Assembly (NCBI GenBank): GCA_035294305.1
Contig: DATGLD010000049.1
Coordinates: 124,001 to 188,000 of the forward strand
Direction of reading: 5' to 3'
Source: DASRBN01 sp035294305
Lineage (GTDB): Bacteria; Chloroflexota; Ktedonobacteria; Ktedonobacterales; Ktedonobacteraceae
DNA: 64,000 bases
Under the pieces are notes generated by a model. The model was not told the DNA's origin. It saw only the letters and a list, made by a program, of their open reading frames with translations, and ran no database searches. Below, piece by piece: positions 33,126 to 42,338 of this stretch; position 1 is the first letter of the stretch; each line of letters begins with the position of its first letter. Both the position numbers and the translations under genes were made by a program.

Positions 33126-34517
33126 ATGATGAAATGTCCCCGTTGCAATCATGAATGGGATGCTCGCGCAGGGGCTTGCGCGAATTGTGGTCTGGCGGTA
33201 CGCGGGATCAGCCCTCTCAGGTCGGGAAGTCCCCGACTTTCCTCCTATTCAGCAGGGCAGAAAGCTCGTCCAGTCGGCATCAATGAGTATCAAGATGTAA
33301 GCCAATGGATTGGATGGCAACCGAAAGGTCCCTCAACGGAGTCGCCCGTAACTTCTTTCTCGACTCTTGTTGATAATCCCAGGGGCATGCAAGAGGGGCT
33401 GGCGCCCCATAACTTTCAGGCGATTCCTTTAACCCCTTCACCTTTGTCGACCTCCCCATCAAATGTCCTTCCCAGCCCTCCGGGTACCATATTGCGCAGT
33501 GGGCGTTATCGTCTGGGTGAACTCCGCGAACGCCAGGACTGGTCTCAGGGGATTTTTGAAGCGATATGGGTTTCCTATGATACCCAGAAAGGTCTTGCTC
33601 CGGTGACCATCTATGAGCTGGAACTACCCCAAATGGCTTCTTCCTCCATCCAATCGGCCTTACAGCAGGCCGCGATGGTACTGCGGGCAATTGGTGGCCA
33701 CCGGCGCATCCCATCGCTACTGGATGCATTTAGCGAACGGGGTCGGGCCTTTTTTGTGTTTGAGGCCTACAAAGGAGAATCACTCCTTGCCCGTATGCGA
33801 GCGAGCGGTGGGGTTATAGCCGAGCGGCATGTGATCGACTGCTGTTTGCAGATGACTGAGGTGCTGGAGCTGTTGCGCCAACAGTTCCCTCCACTGGTGC
33901 ATGGAAACATTCGCCCGGAGCATATCGTGTTGGTTAATGAAGGATGGCAGTGTGCCGTCACGACCTTTTCAGTCATATTGGCCATGCAGACAGCGCAACT
34001 CATTAGCGGTGGCGGCCGCGCCCAACTATCTCCTTATATGGCTCCAGAACTGGCGCGCGGGGTGATAGATCCGAGATCCGATCTATACGCATTGATGGCA
34101 ACTGCTTACCATGTGGTGACCGGGAGTCTACCAACAACGGGCAGAGGACAGACGATTTTGCCGGCCAGGCAGGTCAACGCTAATGTGTCTCCCCAATTCG
34201 AGGCTATCTTGATGAAAGGGCTGCAGCCGTTAGCCGAAAACCGCTATCAGCGGGTCTCCGAACTCCGGCATGATCTGCTGGCAATACAGGTAGCCGGACG
34301 CACCAGTACAAACCTCGTTCCGGATTTCCAGATTCCGCTAGCTATTGCCCCGGCGGGGAAGGATGAGAATGACCGCCCGGCGCTGCTTCCTGCTCCTGAA
34401 GCATTGCCGGCCATGTCCAGTGGCAACGATACGAGCGCTGCTGCTGTCTGGCTGAGCCTTATCTTGATTTGCATAATTGTGCTGGTGGTAGCGAGCCAGG
34501 TCCTCACGCCCGGTTGA
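33126..34517 (+). CDS. Zinc-ribbon membrane protein with degenerate kinase domain
   Basis: The 463 residues start with a zinc ribbon (CPRCNHEW and CANCG). A linker of about 100 residues leads into a kinase-like domain from about 125 to 385: GRYRLGELRERQ, VFEAYKGESLLARM, HGNIRPEHIVLV and YMAPELARGVIDPRSDLYALM. The catalytic HRD reads HGN, and no DFG is seen (CAVTTFSVIL in its place), so catalytic loop and metal site are lost: a pseudokinase. A final hydrophobic segment at about 437-458 anchors the C-terminus. ATG occurs twice at 33126 and 33129; either may be used. Lying after the sigma/anti-sigma pair, it might be a regulatory partner of that system. Confidence 0.8.
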   Translation: MMKCPRCNHEWDARAGACANCGLAVRGISPLRSGSPRLSSYSAGQKARPVGINEYQDVSQWIGWQPKGPSTESPVTSFSTLVDNPRGMQEGLAPHNFQAIPLTPSPLSTSPSNVLPSPPGTILRSGRYRLGELRERQDWSQGIFEAIWVSYDTQKGLAPVTIYELELPQMASSSIQSALQQAAMVLRAIGGHRRIPSLLDAFSERGRAFFVFEAYKGESLLARMRASGGVIAERHVIDCCLQMTEVLELLRQQFPPLVHGNIRPEHIVLVNEGWQCAVTTFSVILAMQTAQLISGGGRAQLSPYMAPELARGVIDPRSDLYALMATAYHVVTGSLPTTGRGQTILPARQVNANVSPQFEAILMKGLQPLAENRYQRVSELRHDLLAIQVAGRTSTNLVPDFQIPLAIAPAGKDENDRPALLPAPEALPAMSSGNDTSAAAVWLSLILICIIVLVVASQVLTPG

Positions 34518-34562
34518 TAGCGGCCCTTTTCAAACGGTAACTGCCACGTATGAGAAGATACG

Positions 34563-36509
34563 TTACATCTGGTGTCCGTCGTGTTCGCAACTATCTCCGT
34601 GTTCAGTGGGAGGAACGTCCAGTCCGGGATTTCCCACGAAGAAGTTGAAAGGGCGCATCATGAATCCCGCATGTTTGACAGGCATCACCGGCCAGTCCTC
34701 AATACGCGTGTTGTGCATCACGCCGACGGTGTACCAGACGCTTAGCGTCGTATTCTCGATAGAGCGGTTGGCCTGTGTCCAGGTGGGTAAGCCGGCGCCG
34801 CCCGGGTGCTGGTTCGGGTAGTTTCCAGCCGGAAACTGCTCGTCGGGATGAAAAGGTGTGACCCAGAGATGGTGCCTGGCAAATGCGGCGCGCCGGGCGA
34901 TGCTGGAATCGGGAGCAGCCAGCAGCAAGGAATTGGCGCTAGCGCCTGGACAAATCTCGTAGCCAACCGCCCGGCCGTTTAAAGCATTGTGTACATTGGG
35001 ATTAATAATTTTCCAGGACCGGTCTCGTTCTATGTCGCGCTGGGCTTCGGCCTCATTGCGTAGAAGGGTTTCCACAGCTTTGAAGGCATTGCCCCAGCGA
35101 TTCTTCGTGCTATCCTGCTCTGGAACGATGTTCGTCTCTACCACCGAGTTTTGCAGCCCATCAATCATCGGCTCTATGCGAAAACTGAAGAAGTGCTGGT
35201 GAATAGGCGCATATAACCCGTCGGTATTCAGCAGCTCACCATATTCCGGCGTAATACCTGGCCCGACGGCTCCGATGTTCATAATGCCCGTCAGCTTCAC
35301 GTCCATTTCCACACTGCCATCCTGGCGGAAGTACCAGAAGAAGCCATACTCGTAGATCCCAACCGTAGCAATAAAGGAGACGACCAGGCGGCGCGAGCGC
35401 CGGACCTCCGTGTGGTCAGTGCGGTAATTCCAGTGTTTCCACAGAATGCCGTCATCCTCCTCGTGCATGCATACCGCATTCTTGATGGTGCGGACGCTTC
35501 CATCGTTCTCGGTCATGTGGGCGTCAAAGTAGTGGATCGCGCCTAAACAATCGCATCCGAGCTCGAGAGAGTTTGCGAGCCAGCCAACGCCGTATTCTCC
35601 TACGTCAAAGGCATTCTGGAAAACATGATCCGGGCTGGTATCGCCGTATGGAACCACCATCTCAGCAAGCCGCAGGCTGCGGAAGAGCGGTCGCCCATCA
35701 TAGAAGATGTGATAGAGGATCAGCCCTTCGCGTGGTGAGAAGCCGACGAGAAATTCCCACTTTTGCCAGCTGACCCGATAACCATCCTCAACGGTAAAAC
35801 TGGTTCCTTCCGGCTGCTCGATCTGAATAGGCTTGAGGTCGGAGCGTAGCATACCCACATCCTTGGGTAGATAGTTGCCAGCTTTCTGTGGAATAGGAAC
35901 CACGCCGAAGTCGTCCACGCGCACGACCTGCATCGTGTTCAAATCCAGGACCGCGTGCAGACCCGCAATAGGATGCGCATAGGTGTTCTCTTCGGGGTCG
36001 CTCTCATCGAGCAGATAGTGGACAGTGGTGCGCAGCACTCTGCGGGTATCCTCATCTTCGTTGCCGTAGTTGCCGGCGGACCAGGGATCAATACGAACAC
36101 GCGGCAGGTCAGCCTCTGTAATGCCACGCCGCGCGAGCGCAGCCAGGAAGCGGGGATCCGTCCTGATCGCTTCCTCTGCGGCAAAAAACTCTTCAAAGAT
36201 GATGCTTGGTTGCCCCTCAATGCGCTTCCACGTGGTCACTACCTCCTTAGTCAGGTCAACAATTGCCTCGTAGGCGCCGCTTTGACCTGGTGTCTTGTCG
36301 AGCAGCAAGAAAAAGACCTCGCGAGGAACTGTGTTGTTGGGATGGCGGGAAAGCGCTACTTCGGGAGGCGGCTCGTGCAGGCGCACCATTACGAAGCGGA
36401 TATGTTCCGGGTTTGTCTGTTGCGCCTGGATAATCGCGACTGCAGTCGCGATTTCTTCTGGCGTGAGCGGAGCAAATGGATGGCGGGTGGGTCCAGCCGT
36501 TGTAGCCAT
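34563..36509 (-). CDS. Copper-containing primary-amine oxidase
   Basis: A copper/topaquinone amine oxidase of 648 residues, which converts primary amines to aldehydes with release of ammonia and peroxide. Copper ligands H437 and H439 (IHQHFFSF) and H599 (VMHNTRIEDWP) are present. The catalytic base sits in NAFDVGEYGVG. The precursor tyrosine of the cofactor is Y386 in TVGIYEYG, but the motif is normally T-x-x-N-Y-D/E, and here Asn is Ile (codon ATC at 35355-35357). Whether the cofactor forms efficiently is doubtful, and the rest of the site looks intact. No signal peptide, so likely cytoplasmic. Two APC permeases lie upstream on the same strand, which suits uptake and oxidation of an amine. 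Confidence 0.93.
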   Translation of the reverse strand: MATTAGPTRHPFAPLTPEEIATAVAIIQAQQTNPEHIRFVMVRLHEPPPEVALSRHPNNTVPREVFFLLLDKTPGQSGAYEAIVDLTKEVVTTWKRIEGQPSIIFEEFFAAEEAIRTDPRFLAALARRGITEADLPRVRIDPWSAGNYGNEDEDTRRVLRTTVHYLLDESDPEENTYAHPIAGLHAVLDLNTMQVVRVDDFGVVPIPQKAGNYLPKDVGMLRSDLKPIQIEQPEGTSFTVEDGYRVSWQKWEFLVGFSPREGLILYHIFYDGRPLFRSLRLAEMVVPYGDTSPDHVFQNAFDVGEYGVGWLANSLELGCDCLGAIHYFDAHMTENDGSVRTIKNAVCMHEEDDGILWKHWNYRTDHTEVRRSRRLVVSFIATVGIYEYGFFWYFRQDGSVEMDVKLTGIMNIGAVGPGITPEYGELLNTDGLYAPIHQHFFSFRIEPMIDGLQNSVVETNIVPEQDSTKNRWGNAFKAVETLLRNEAEAQRDIERDRSWKIINPNVHNALNGRAVGYEICPGASANSLLLAAPDSSIARRAAFARHHLWVTPFHPDEQFPAGNYPNQHPGGAGLPTWTQANRSIENTTLSVWYTVGVMHNTRIEDWPVMPVKHAGFMMRPFNFFVGNPGLDVPPTEHGDSCEHDGHQM

Positions 36510-36540
36510 AGATCGTTCTTACACTCTTTCTAGTTATCCT

Positions 36541-36570
36541 GTAGGGACAGGGCATAGCGCCTGCCCTGCG
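36541..36570 (-). repeat. Family B palindromic repeat
   Basis: GTAGGGACAGGGCATAGCGC then CTGCCCTGCG, an imperfect copy of the GTAGGGACAGG..CCTGTCCCTAC palindrome, 31 bp before the amine oxidase start. Confidence 0.65.
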
Positions 36571-36617
36571 GATCATAGCCCCCACTCTCAGAGGGACCAG
36601 TAGATTCCCATTTCAAC

Positions 36618-36653
36618 TTCTGCCTGCGCGTTCTCAAGAACAAGCAGGCAGAA
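36618..36653. terminator. Hairpin between permease and amine oxidase genes
   Basis: TTCTGCCTGC (36618-36627) pairs exactly with GCAGGCAGAA (36644-36653); GTTCT and AGAAC extend it inside. It lies 24 bp after the stop of the minus-strand permease. There is no clear T-run, so it may only attenuate transcription into the amine oxidase gene. Confidence 0.5.
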
Positions 36654-36677
36654 AATAGTTTGATACATGAGATAAGA

Positions 36678-38171
36678 TCAGGAAGCCGTTGCAACCTCTT
36701 GATTCACCTCTTCCACTTCCCAGGGGTGAGGCTCTGAGGCCTTACCCAGGCGAGCGGGAAAGACGAACCTGTTCACCAGGGTCCACACGAGTGAAAGGAC
36801 AATCACACCCAGGGAAATGAAGATTCCCAGATTCTGCGGCCACATCGGAAACGGCACAACGCTGCCATAAATGCCCAGAATAGGGGTTACTACAGCCACC
36901 AGTAGGAACAGCCAGCGCCACCACTTTGTAGGGTCCTGCGTGACCAGGCGAACTGCTGCGAAACAAAGCGCGACGTAGATCAACTCGATCAACAGGCTGC
37001 CAATCGTGCTCATAATACCGAAAACCGTGATTACGTTCGTAGGTGAGTTTCCTGTCGTGCTTGCGACAATGATCAGAATCAGCAGCGCGACGGTCGAAAC
37101 GGCAATGATTCCACCTAGCGGTGTGCGGAAGCGCGCGCTTATCGTCGCTAATGGTGAAGGCAACAACTGGTGACGGGCCAGGGCGAACAGGCCGCGCGAG
37201 GTGGTAGCCATGAAGGCACTCATAACGACAAGCGCATCAAAAAGCACTGCAATGTCTACCAGCACCGCCAGCCACGAGCCGACATAGCGAGTGGCGAGTG
37301 TGTCGAGTGGGGCGGGATCAGACGCCCACTTCGCCGAATTGCTCAGGCCAAAGCCGATGTCCGAAGCATATACGATCAACAAGTAAAAAATACCGGTAAT
37401 CACGACAGTTCCAATAACCGCTCTTGGTATGGAACGCCGCGGGTCGCGGGTCTCCTCGCCCAAAGACGCCGATGTTTCAAAGCCGATGAAGAGCGTGATG
37501 GCGAAGAGAATGCCGGGGAAGATGCCTGCGGCGGGCACGCTGGTAGGAACGGCGGGCACGCTTGCTGGATTGAATGCCTGTAATGTGTTCCCACTATCTC
37601 CACCATGGGCGATAATTACAATCGCCAGAATAAGTAGAGGGATGACGGAAAGGGCGCTGAGCGTGAGTTGAACACGCGTGGTAATCCTGATACCTAGATA
37701 GTTGAGCGTGAAAATCAACCCGAGCGCGATGAGGGAGAAAACCCAGAAAGGAACGGTGAGATTCAGGTAGGAGGCGAACACCTGAGTGGCGAGAAGGCCT
37801 ATTACCAGAAAGCCGCCAGAATCCAGGGTAAGCGCCCCGAAAAAATACATTCCGGCTGCAAATAAGCCGAAGGCGGGGCTCAGTCTCCTCAAATAGTCAT
37901 AGATGGCGCCGGCTCCCCCACCACGACGCGCATAAAGGGAAATGAGCCAGCCTAATGCCAGCACTCCGATAGCCCCGATCAAGGTTGAGAGGGGTGCCGC
38001 TCCCCCGGCGCTTCCCGCGATCAGAAACGCCACAAAAGCAGAACTAAAAATTGGCCCGATAGCCAGACTCTGGGCGATAGCATCCCACGTGGTAAGTGTA
38101 GGGCGATGCCCAAGACGCTGTACCTGTGCGTTGTTAGATGGAGTAGTACCGGTTCCCGACGTTGTTTCCAT
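36678..38171 (-). CDS. APC-family amino acid/amine permease
   Basis: A 497-residue permease of the APC superfamily with about 12 membrane helices. The first helix shows AIGPIFSSAFVAFLIAGSAGG, and the sixth/seventh region has ILFAITLFIGFETSASLGEETRDPRRSIPRA, a known family signature with the E-E-x-x-x-P motif. The C-terminal tail is short and acidic. It imports an amino acid or amine with a proton or other ion. It lies between the amine oxidase and a second permease on the same strand, so an amine is a reasonable guess for the substrate. Its own promoter would lie in the 352-bp gap upstream. Confidence 0.9.
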   Translation of the reverse strand: METTSGTGTTPSNNAQVQRLGHRPTLTTWDAIAQSLAIGPIFSSAFVAFLIAGSAGGAAPLSTLIGAIGVLALGWLISLYARRGGGAGAIYDYLRRLSPAFGLFAAGMYFFGALTLDSGGFLVIGLLATQVFASYLNLTVPFWVFSLIALGLIFTLNYLGIRITTRVQLTLSALSVIPLLILAIVIIAHGGDSGNTLQAFNPASVPAVPTSVPAAGIFPGILFAITLFIGFETSASLGEETRDPRRSIPRAVIGTVVITGIFYLLIVYASDIGFGLSNSAKWASDPAPLDTLATRYVGSWLAVLVDIAVLFDALVVMSAFMATTSRGLFALARHQLLPSPLATISARFRTPLGGIIAVSTVALLILIIVASTTGNSPTNVITVFGIMSTIGSLLIELIYVALCFAAVRLVTQDPTKWWRWLFLLVAVVTPILGIYGSVVPFPMWPQNLGIFISLGVIVLSLVWTLVNRFVFPARLGKASEPHPWEVEEVNQEVATAS

Positions 38172-38523
38172 GAGACCTGCCTTTCCGTTCAGATAAAATA
38201 GGATAACAAACCCTCCTCTGCCAGTTTCCCAATGTACTCCAGGAGAGCATACAGGCTAACAAAACGAATGCTGCATCGATGAAGTTCGATGTCATTGCTT
38301 CAGTCTATCGTGATAGAACTCATCTGTCAAGGTGATAAGATGTGAAATGCGAGATGGCATGCTATTACCTATAAATGGCTCAGCGCAAGCAACTTTCAGT
38401 TTTTCGTGTAGGGATAGTGCCTCTCCCGATTCACGCACGGCAGAGGCACCAGACACTTCTCCTGCTTGTAGCATCGATCAGGTGTGCGGAACTGGAACTG
38501 CTCCTTTCGCTTCCTGCCATTCT
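38172..38523. other. Gap between the two permease genes
   Basis: No gene found. It holds an 8-bp inverted repeat, GTGCCTCT (38417-38424) with AGAGGCAC (38442-38449), downstream of the second permease stop and possibly an attenuator. A short open frame on the minus strand (38292-38474) lacks a ribosome site. Confidence 0.4.
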
Positions 38524-40038
38524 TCAGGAGAATTCTGACATCTGCTCGAAAGCGGCATCTCCACTGAGAAATTGCGATACTATAGTCGCGATGGTGGCGA
38601 TAGCAAACATCAGACCTCCAACGAGTATCCACCACATCCCGCTGCTGATGAGGGGAGTCCAGGGGTAAACGAGGATCGCTATGATAGTTGTGACGCAGGC
38701 GGCTCCTCCTGCTACAACACTGCACCAGATCAGCCACAGGGGAAACTGTAGCATGCTACAGAACCAGGCCGGGTTGCGGCGGTATAGCCATACCAGGTCG
38801 ACAAAGAAAAAAGTCGTAGCGACCGTCCAGGCGAGCGTACACGCGGCTGCAAGCACGGTATAAAACTCTATAGTAGTATTGATCGCGCTGCCGCCAACTG
38901 TGGTCAGCAGCGGAACGATAATGTAGACAGAAAAGACGATAATGGCGGTGGCAAGCGCGTGGAAGATGATTGAGAAGGAGGGGGCGCGATTCCTGTTGAG
39001 ACGGGCAAAACGCACCGGGAAAAATCTGTCGATACCCGCTGCCATCAGGATTCTGGCCGAAGCATACGTATAGAAAACCATGGCGGCTACCAGGTATGCA
39101 AGGTAGCAGATGACGGCGATATCTGCCGGAATTGTCCCTAGTGTTTGCTGGATTGCAGTGAAGCCATCAAATGGGCCCACATTTGACCCACGCACAATCA
39201 GTACACTCGTAGTCACAACAGTGTACAAGACTACCACGATGGGGGCGCCTATGAAGAGGTGCTGCCGGATCGTGCTCAGCATCTCTCCAGAGTCGCGCCC
39301 GCGCAGCTCACCGGCCATGTTCATCGGCCCGCTGGCGCCGATAAAATTCAGTGTGATGATCGCGAACAAAAAGAACGTTGCCGGCGTGGGCGACCAACCC
39401 GCGCTATCTGAGAAGTTCGTCATACTTGGATGTCCCGCCCCCAACCAGACCAAAGCGGCGGCCCCCACCAGGAACACCGAAAGCATTGTCAGGATGAAAG
39501 TTATGTTAATGAAATTCTGAATCGTCCGCATGCGCTGCAGGCCCAGCATTGCCGCAACGAAGATCAGGCCGAGAATCGCCAGGCCTTGCTGCCAGGGCTC
39601 GGTCAGCCATGCAGGATTGAGACCTTGCAGTGTCGTGATGAAGGCGCTACCGGCGGTTATGACGGCCAGCACTCCGCTGAGCCAGAAGCATAGCCCGATG
39701 AAGAGTCCCCAGAAGCGGTTCAAGGATCGGGTTGTCCAGTTATACAGCGATCCCTCGTTAGGAAGCAGGACTCCAAGCTGGATGGTGGCGATGATACAGG
39801 GAACAAAGAAGGCGATGGCCCCAAAAGCCAGGTACACCAGTGAAACGGGTCCGCCGGCAGCGCCGGAGACAGCATTGGTCAGCAAAAATAATGCCATGAT
39901 GGCCGTAATTGCCATGTCTCGCTTCCCAAGCACGGCGGGCATAGTTTGAACAACATAGGTTTCGGAAAGAAGCGGGTGGCCAACTGAACGCTCGTTGTAG
40001 GTAGATAACTGGTCAGGCTCCGATGTTTTTAATGCCAT
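38524..40038 (-). CDS. APC-family permease
   Basis: A 504-residue permease with about 12 membrane helices, only distantly similar to the one at 36678. The first helix region has ITAIMALFLLTNAVSGAAGGP, later YLAFGAIAFFVPCIIATIQLG and NFIGASGPMNMAGELRGRDSGE in the place of the E-E-T motif. GELRGRD here suggests the amine/amino acid exchanger side of the superfamily. A Pro-rich cytoplasmic N-terminus of about 40 residues precedes. It is likely the first gene of a minus-strand unit with the second permease and the amine oxidase, though gaps of 352 and 168 bp leave room for internal promoters. Confidence 0.88.
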   Translation of the reverse strand: MALKTSEPDQLSTYNERSVGHPLLSETYVVQTMPAVLGKRDMAITAIMALFLLTNAVSGAAGGPVSLVYLAFGAIAFFVPCIIATIQLGVLLPNEGSLYNWTTRSLNRFWGLFIGLCFWLSGVLAVITAGSAFITTLQGLNPAWLTEPWQQGLAILGLIFVAAMLGLQRMRTIQNFINITFILTMLSVFLVGAAALVWLGAGHPSMTNFSDSAGWSPTPATFFLFAIITLNFIGASGPMNMAGELRGRDSGEMLSTIRQHLFIGAPIVVVLYTVVTTSVLIVRGSNVGPFDGFTAIQQTLGTIPADIAVICYLAYLVAAMVFYTYASARILMAAGIDRFFPVRFARLNRNRAPSFSIIFHALATAIIVFSVYIIVPLLTTVGGSAINTTIEFYTVLAAACTLAWTVATTFFFVDLVWLYRRNPAWFCSMLQFPLWLIWCSVVAGGAACVTTIIAILVYPWTPLISSGMWWILVGGLMFAIATIATIVSQFLSGDAAFEQMSEFS

Positions 40039-40394
40039 TAGGATATCCTCCTGGGTTCCTCACTGGAGAGGCTGCCTCTCCTATCTCAACTCAACAATGA
40101 TATGCTATCCTGATCCCCGCTTCGACAGGGGTAGGAACTAAGCCATCATGAAAAGACTGGATTCCGTGTTTTGTTTAGTTCGCGAACTCTACCACGCGCA
40201 GTGTAACAGCAACAAGCAGACAAAGAAAGCGTAAAGGGCGTCGTTAGGAGAAAGATACTATATCTCTGCCCTGGCGATGAGGAATCCCTCTTTTCCTAGC
40301 TCCTTGAAGGAATCACCATGTATATGCTATGCTCAACAAAATAGATGGACGATACGACATTGAATCCCGAACCATAGGAGAAAGTAGGTAGGCT
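40039..40394. other. Divergent gap, permease / chemoreceptor
   Basis: 356 bp without a gene. Promoters for both flanking genes must lie here. AGGAGAAAG precedes the chemoreceptor start by about 13 bp. I see no repeats or strong palindromes. Confidence 0.35.
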
Positions 40395-42188
40395 ATGTCT
40401 GAACGAAGGCAACAGAACCTCTATGTCCCCTTGCGTGTCCGATTTCGCTCACCCGCAGAGCGTGCGCAATGGGAGCGCGAGCATCCAGGCGTGTCTACCC
40501 TGCCCTCGCCCACGGATGAATCACTGCTGCAAGCACGAAGCGTGAATATCCCTCATGAAGGCGAATCTCCAAATACGCGCCAGATCAAGGAACTGATTCG
40601 CCTGGGCAATATCCTGCGTGCCGAATTGGGCCTCGATGAGGTTTTACAGCAAATTGTGGCCTCTATCAGCGTCTGCACCGGCTTTCGTATGGCAGTTATC
40701 AACCTGCTTAAGGATGATTGCGATTACCTCGTAGGTGCCGCCTTTATCGGGGCATCCGAGGAGAGCGAACGGCTCATACGCGAAAGACATATCACCGTTG
40801 AGCAGGTCATGCGCTTCATGCGTCCAGAATTTCTGGTCAGCCAGAGCTATTTCATTCCCCACGAACACTTCGATGAATTTGCCGACATTCCTCGTGCGGT
40901 AGATATGCCTATGGAAAACTACGAACCGGGCGGCTGGCATCCTGAGGATGCCTTGATCATACCTCTGTACAGCCCGCGCAAGAAAAAATTGCTCGGCTTC
41001 CTCTCCCTGGATGATCCAGAGGATGGCAAGATACCAACCGTCGAAAGTGTCGAGATGATCGAACTCTTCGCGGGCCAGGCCGCGATTGCCATTGACAACG
41101 CCCGTATCTTTCAAGAACGCGAAGCCGAACGCCTGGTGCTGGAAGAGGCGATTGTCCATCTGCGCAAGGACCTGGAACAGGTCCAGAGGGGAGACCTGCG
41201 CGTGCGGGTGCGGCCCGCACATGAGAAGTTAGAGGCCGTAGGGGAGGCCATCAATCAGATGATAGAGGCCATTAGCGGCATCGTGGGTAGCACGCAAATG
41301 GTGACGCAGGCCGTCGATGAGCATGCCCAGGATGTGCAGCGCAGTTCGGAAGTCCTCGTTCATGATACTAGCCAGCAGGAGCGCCAGGTTCAGCACATCG
41401 CGCATGTAATCGATCAGATGATAGAGACCATGAAGCGCGTATCGCAGCGTGCCGAAGCCATTTCCAAGGTGGCCGTGGAATCGATGGAGGTGACGCTAGA
41501 GGGTCAGAATAAGGTTGCCCGGGCAACCGAGGGGATGCGCCAGGTTCGTGAAACGGCCATGCAATCGGCTCGCATCATGAAACGACTGGGCGAAAGCGGG
41601 CAGGAGATCAATGATATCGTCCTGGAAATAACAGACCTGACGACGCGCATGAACCTGCTGGCGCTGAACGCGGCTATTGAGGCTGTCCGCGCCGGTGAAC
41701 ACGGCCAGGGTTTCGGCGTGATCGCCCAGGAAATTCGCGCTCTGGCCGTCAGTAGCGCCGAGGCCACCCGCAAGGTTGCCACCCGCATGCGCACCATACA
41801 GCATGAAATGGCTACTGTCTCCCAGAGCGTCGAGCAGAACATCACACAGGTCGTAATACAGTCCGAGCTCGTCTCTCAAACGGGAGTCGCGCTGGAAGCC
41901 ATCAGTGTTGTTACCGAGCAGATGGCCGACCTTGTTCAAGGCATAGTCAATGCTGCCGACAGCCAGGAGCGCGGTTCCCAGTTGGTGACACACTCCATCG
42001 AACAAATCTCGTCTATGACCAGCGAAATCACCCAGCAAATGCGCCAGATGCAGCAATCAATGGCCCATCTCGTCGAGTTGACCAACTCTTTACGCTCGCG
42101 CATGTCGATATTCCGCGTCTCTCCACCTATCCAGGACGACCACAGGCAAGGGGAAGAGGGCGACCACCAGGGTACGCCCTTACTATGA
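40395..42188 (+). CDS. Soluble GAF-HAMP-like methyl-accepting chemotaxis/sensory protein
   Basis: A 597-residue signal transducer with no membrane segment. A GAF domain spans about residues 60-240 (VLQQIVASISVCTGFRMAVINLL, then PLYSPRKKKLLGFLSLDDPEDG). A HAMP-like helix pair follows (RKDLEQVQRGDLRVRV), then the coiled-coil signalling domain at about 330-570. Its hairpin tip reads EITDLTTRMNLLALNAAIEAVRAGEHGQGFGVIAQE, split here as the CheA/CheW contact region. No che genes are nearby. The last 12 or so residues (GEEGDHQGTPLL) and the stop codon are supplied by a family A repeat, so the natural C-terminus was probably elsewhere. Confidence 0.9.
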   Translation: MSERRQQNLYVPLRVRFRSPAERAQWEREHPGVSTLPSPTDESLLQARSVNIPHEGESPNTRQIKELIRLGNILRAELGLDEVLQQIVASISVCTGFRMAVINLLKDDCDYLVGAAFIGASEESERLIRERHITVEQVMRFMRPEFLVSQSYFIPHEHFDEFADIPRAVDMPMENYEPGGWHPEDALIIPLYSPRKKKLLGFLSLDDPEDGKIPTVESVEMIELFAGQAAIAIDNARIFQEREAERLVLEEAIVHLRKDLEQVQRGDLRVRVRPAHEKLEAVGEAINQMIEAISGIVGSTQMVTQAVDEHAQDVQRSSEVLVHDTSQQERQVQHIAHVIDQMIETMKRVSQRAEAISKVAVESMEVTLEGQNKVARATEGMRQVRETAMQSARIMKRLGESGQEINDIVLEITDLTTRMNLLALNAAIEAVRAGEHGQGFGVIAQEIRALAVSSAEATRKVATRMRTIQHEMATVSQSVEQNITQVVIQSELVSQTGVALEAISVVTEQMADLVQGIVNAADSQERGSQLVTHSIEQISSMTSEITQQMRQMQQSMAHLVELTNSLRSRMSIFRVSPPIQDDHRQGEEGDHQGTPLL

Positions 42189-42249
42189 CACGCTCCCCCT
42201 GCCATGAGCTTGTCGTCATAGTAAGGGCGTACCCTGGTGGTCGCCCTCT
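42155..42249. repeat. Inverted pair of family A repeats, 35-bp perfect arms
   Basis: Bases 42155-42189 and 42215-42249 are exact reverse complements, with a 25-nt loop. The left arm runs through the last codons of the chemoreceptor gene and provides its TGA at 42186-42188. The pair would fold into a very stable hairpin at the 3' end of the mRNA, so it may also work as terminator or RNA stabiliser. Confidence 0.9.
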
Positions 42250-42338
42250 CATCCGACGTTTCCGCCCTCTCCAAGCCCACTCATCAAAATTCGGGATGTC
42301 TCATGTTTGTTCAACAGCATGATCGCTCCCGGATCAGC

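Noticed and set aside
38292..38474. 60-residue minus-strand frame between permeases
   Set aside because: No ribosome site, and part of it is an inverted repeat.
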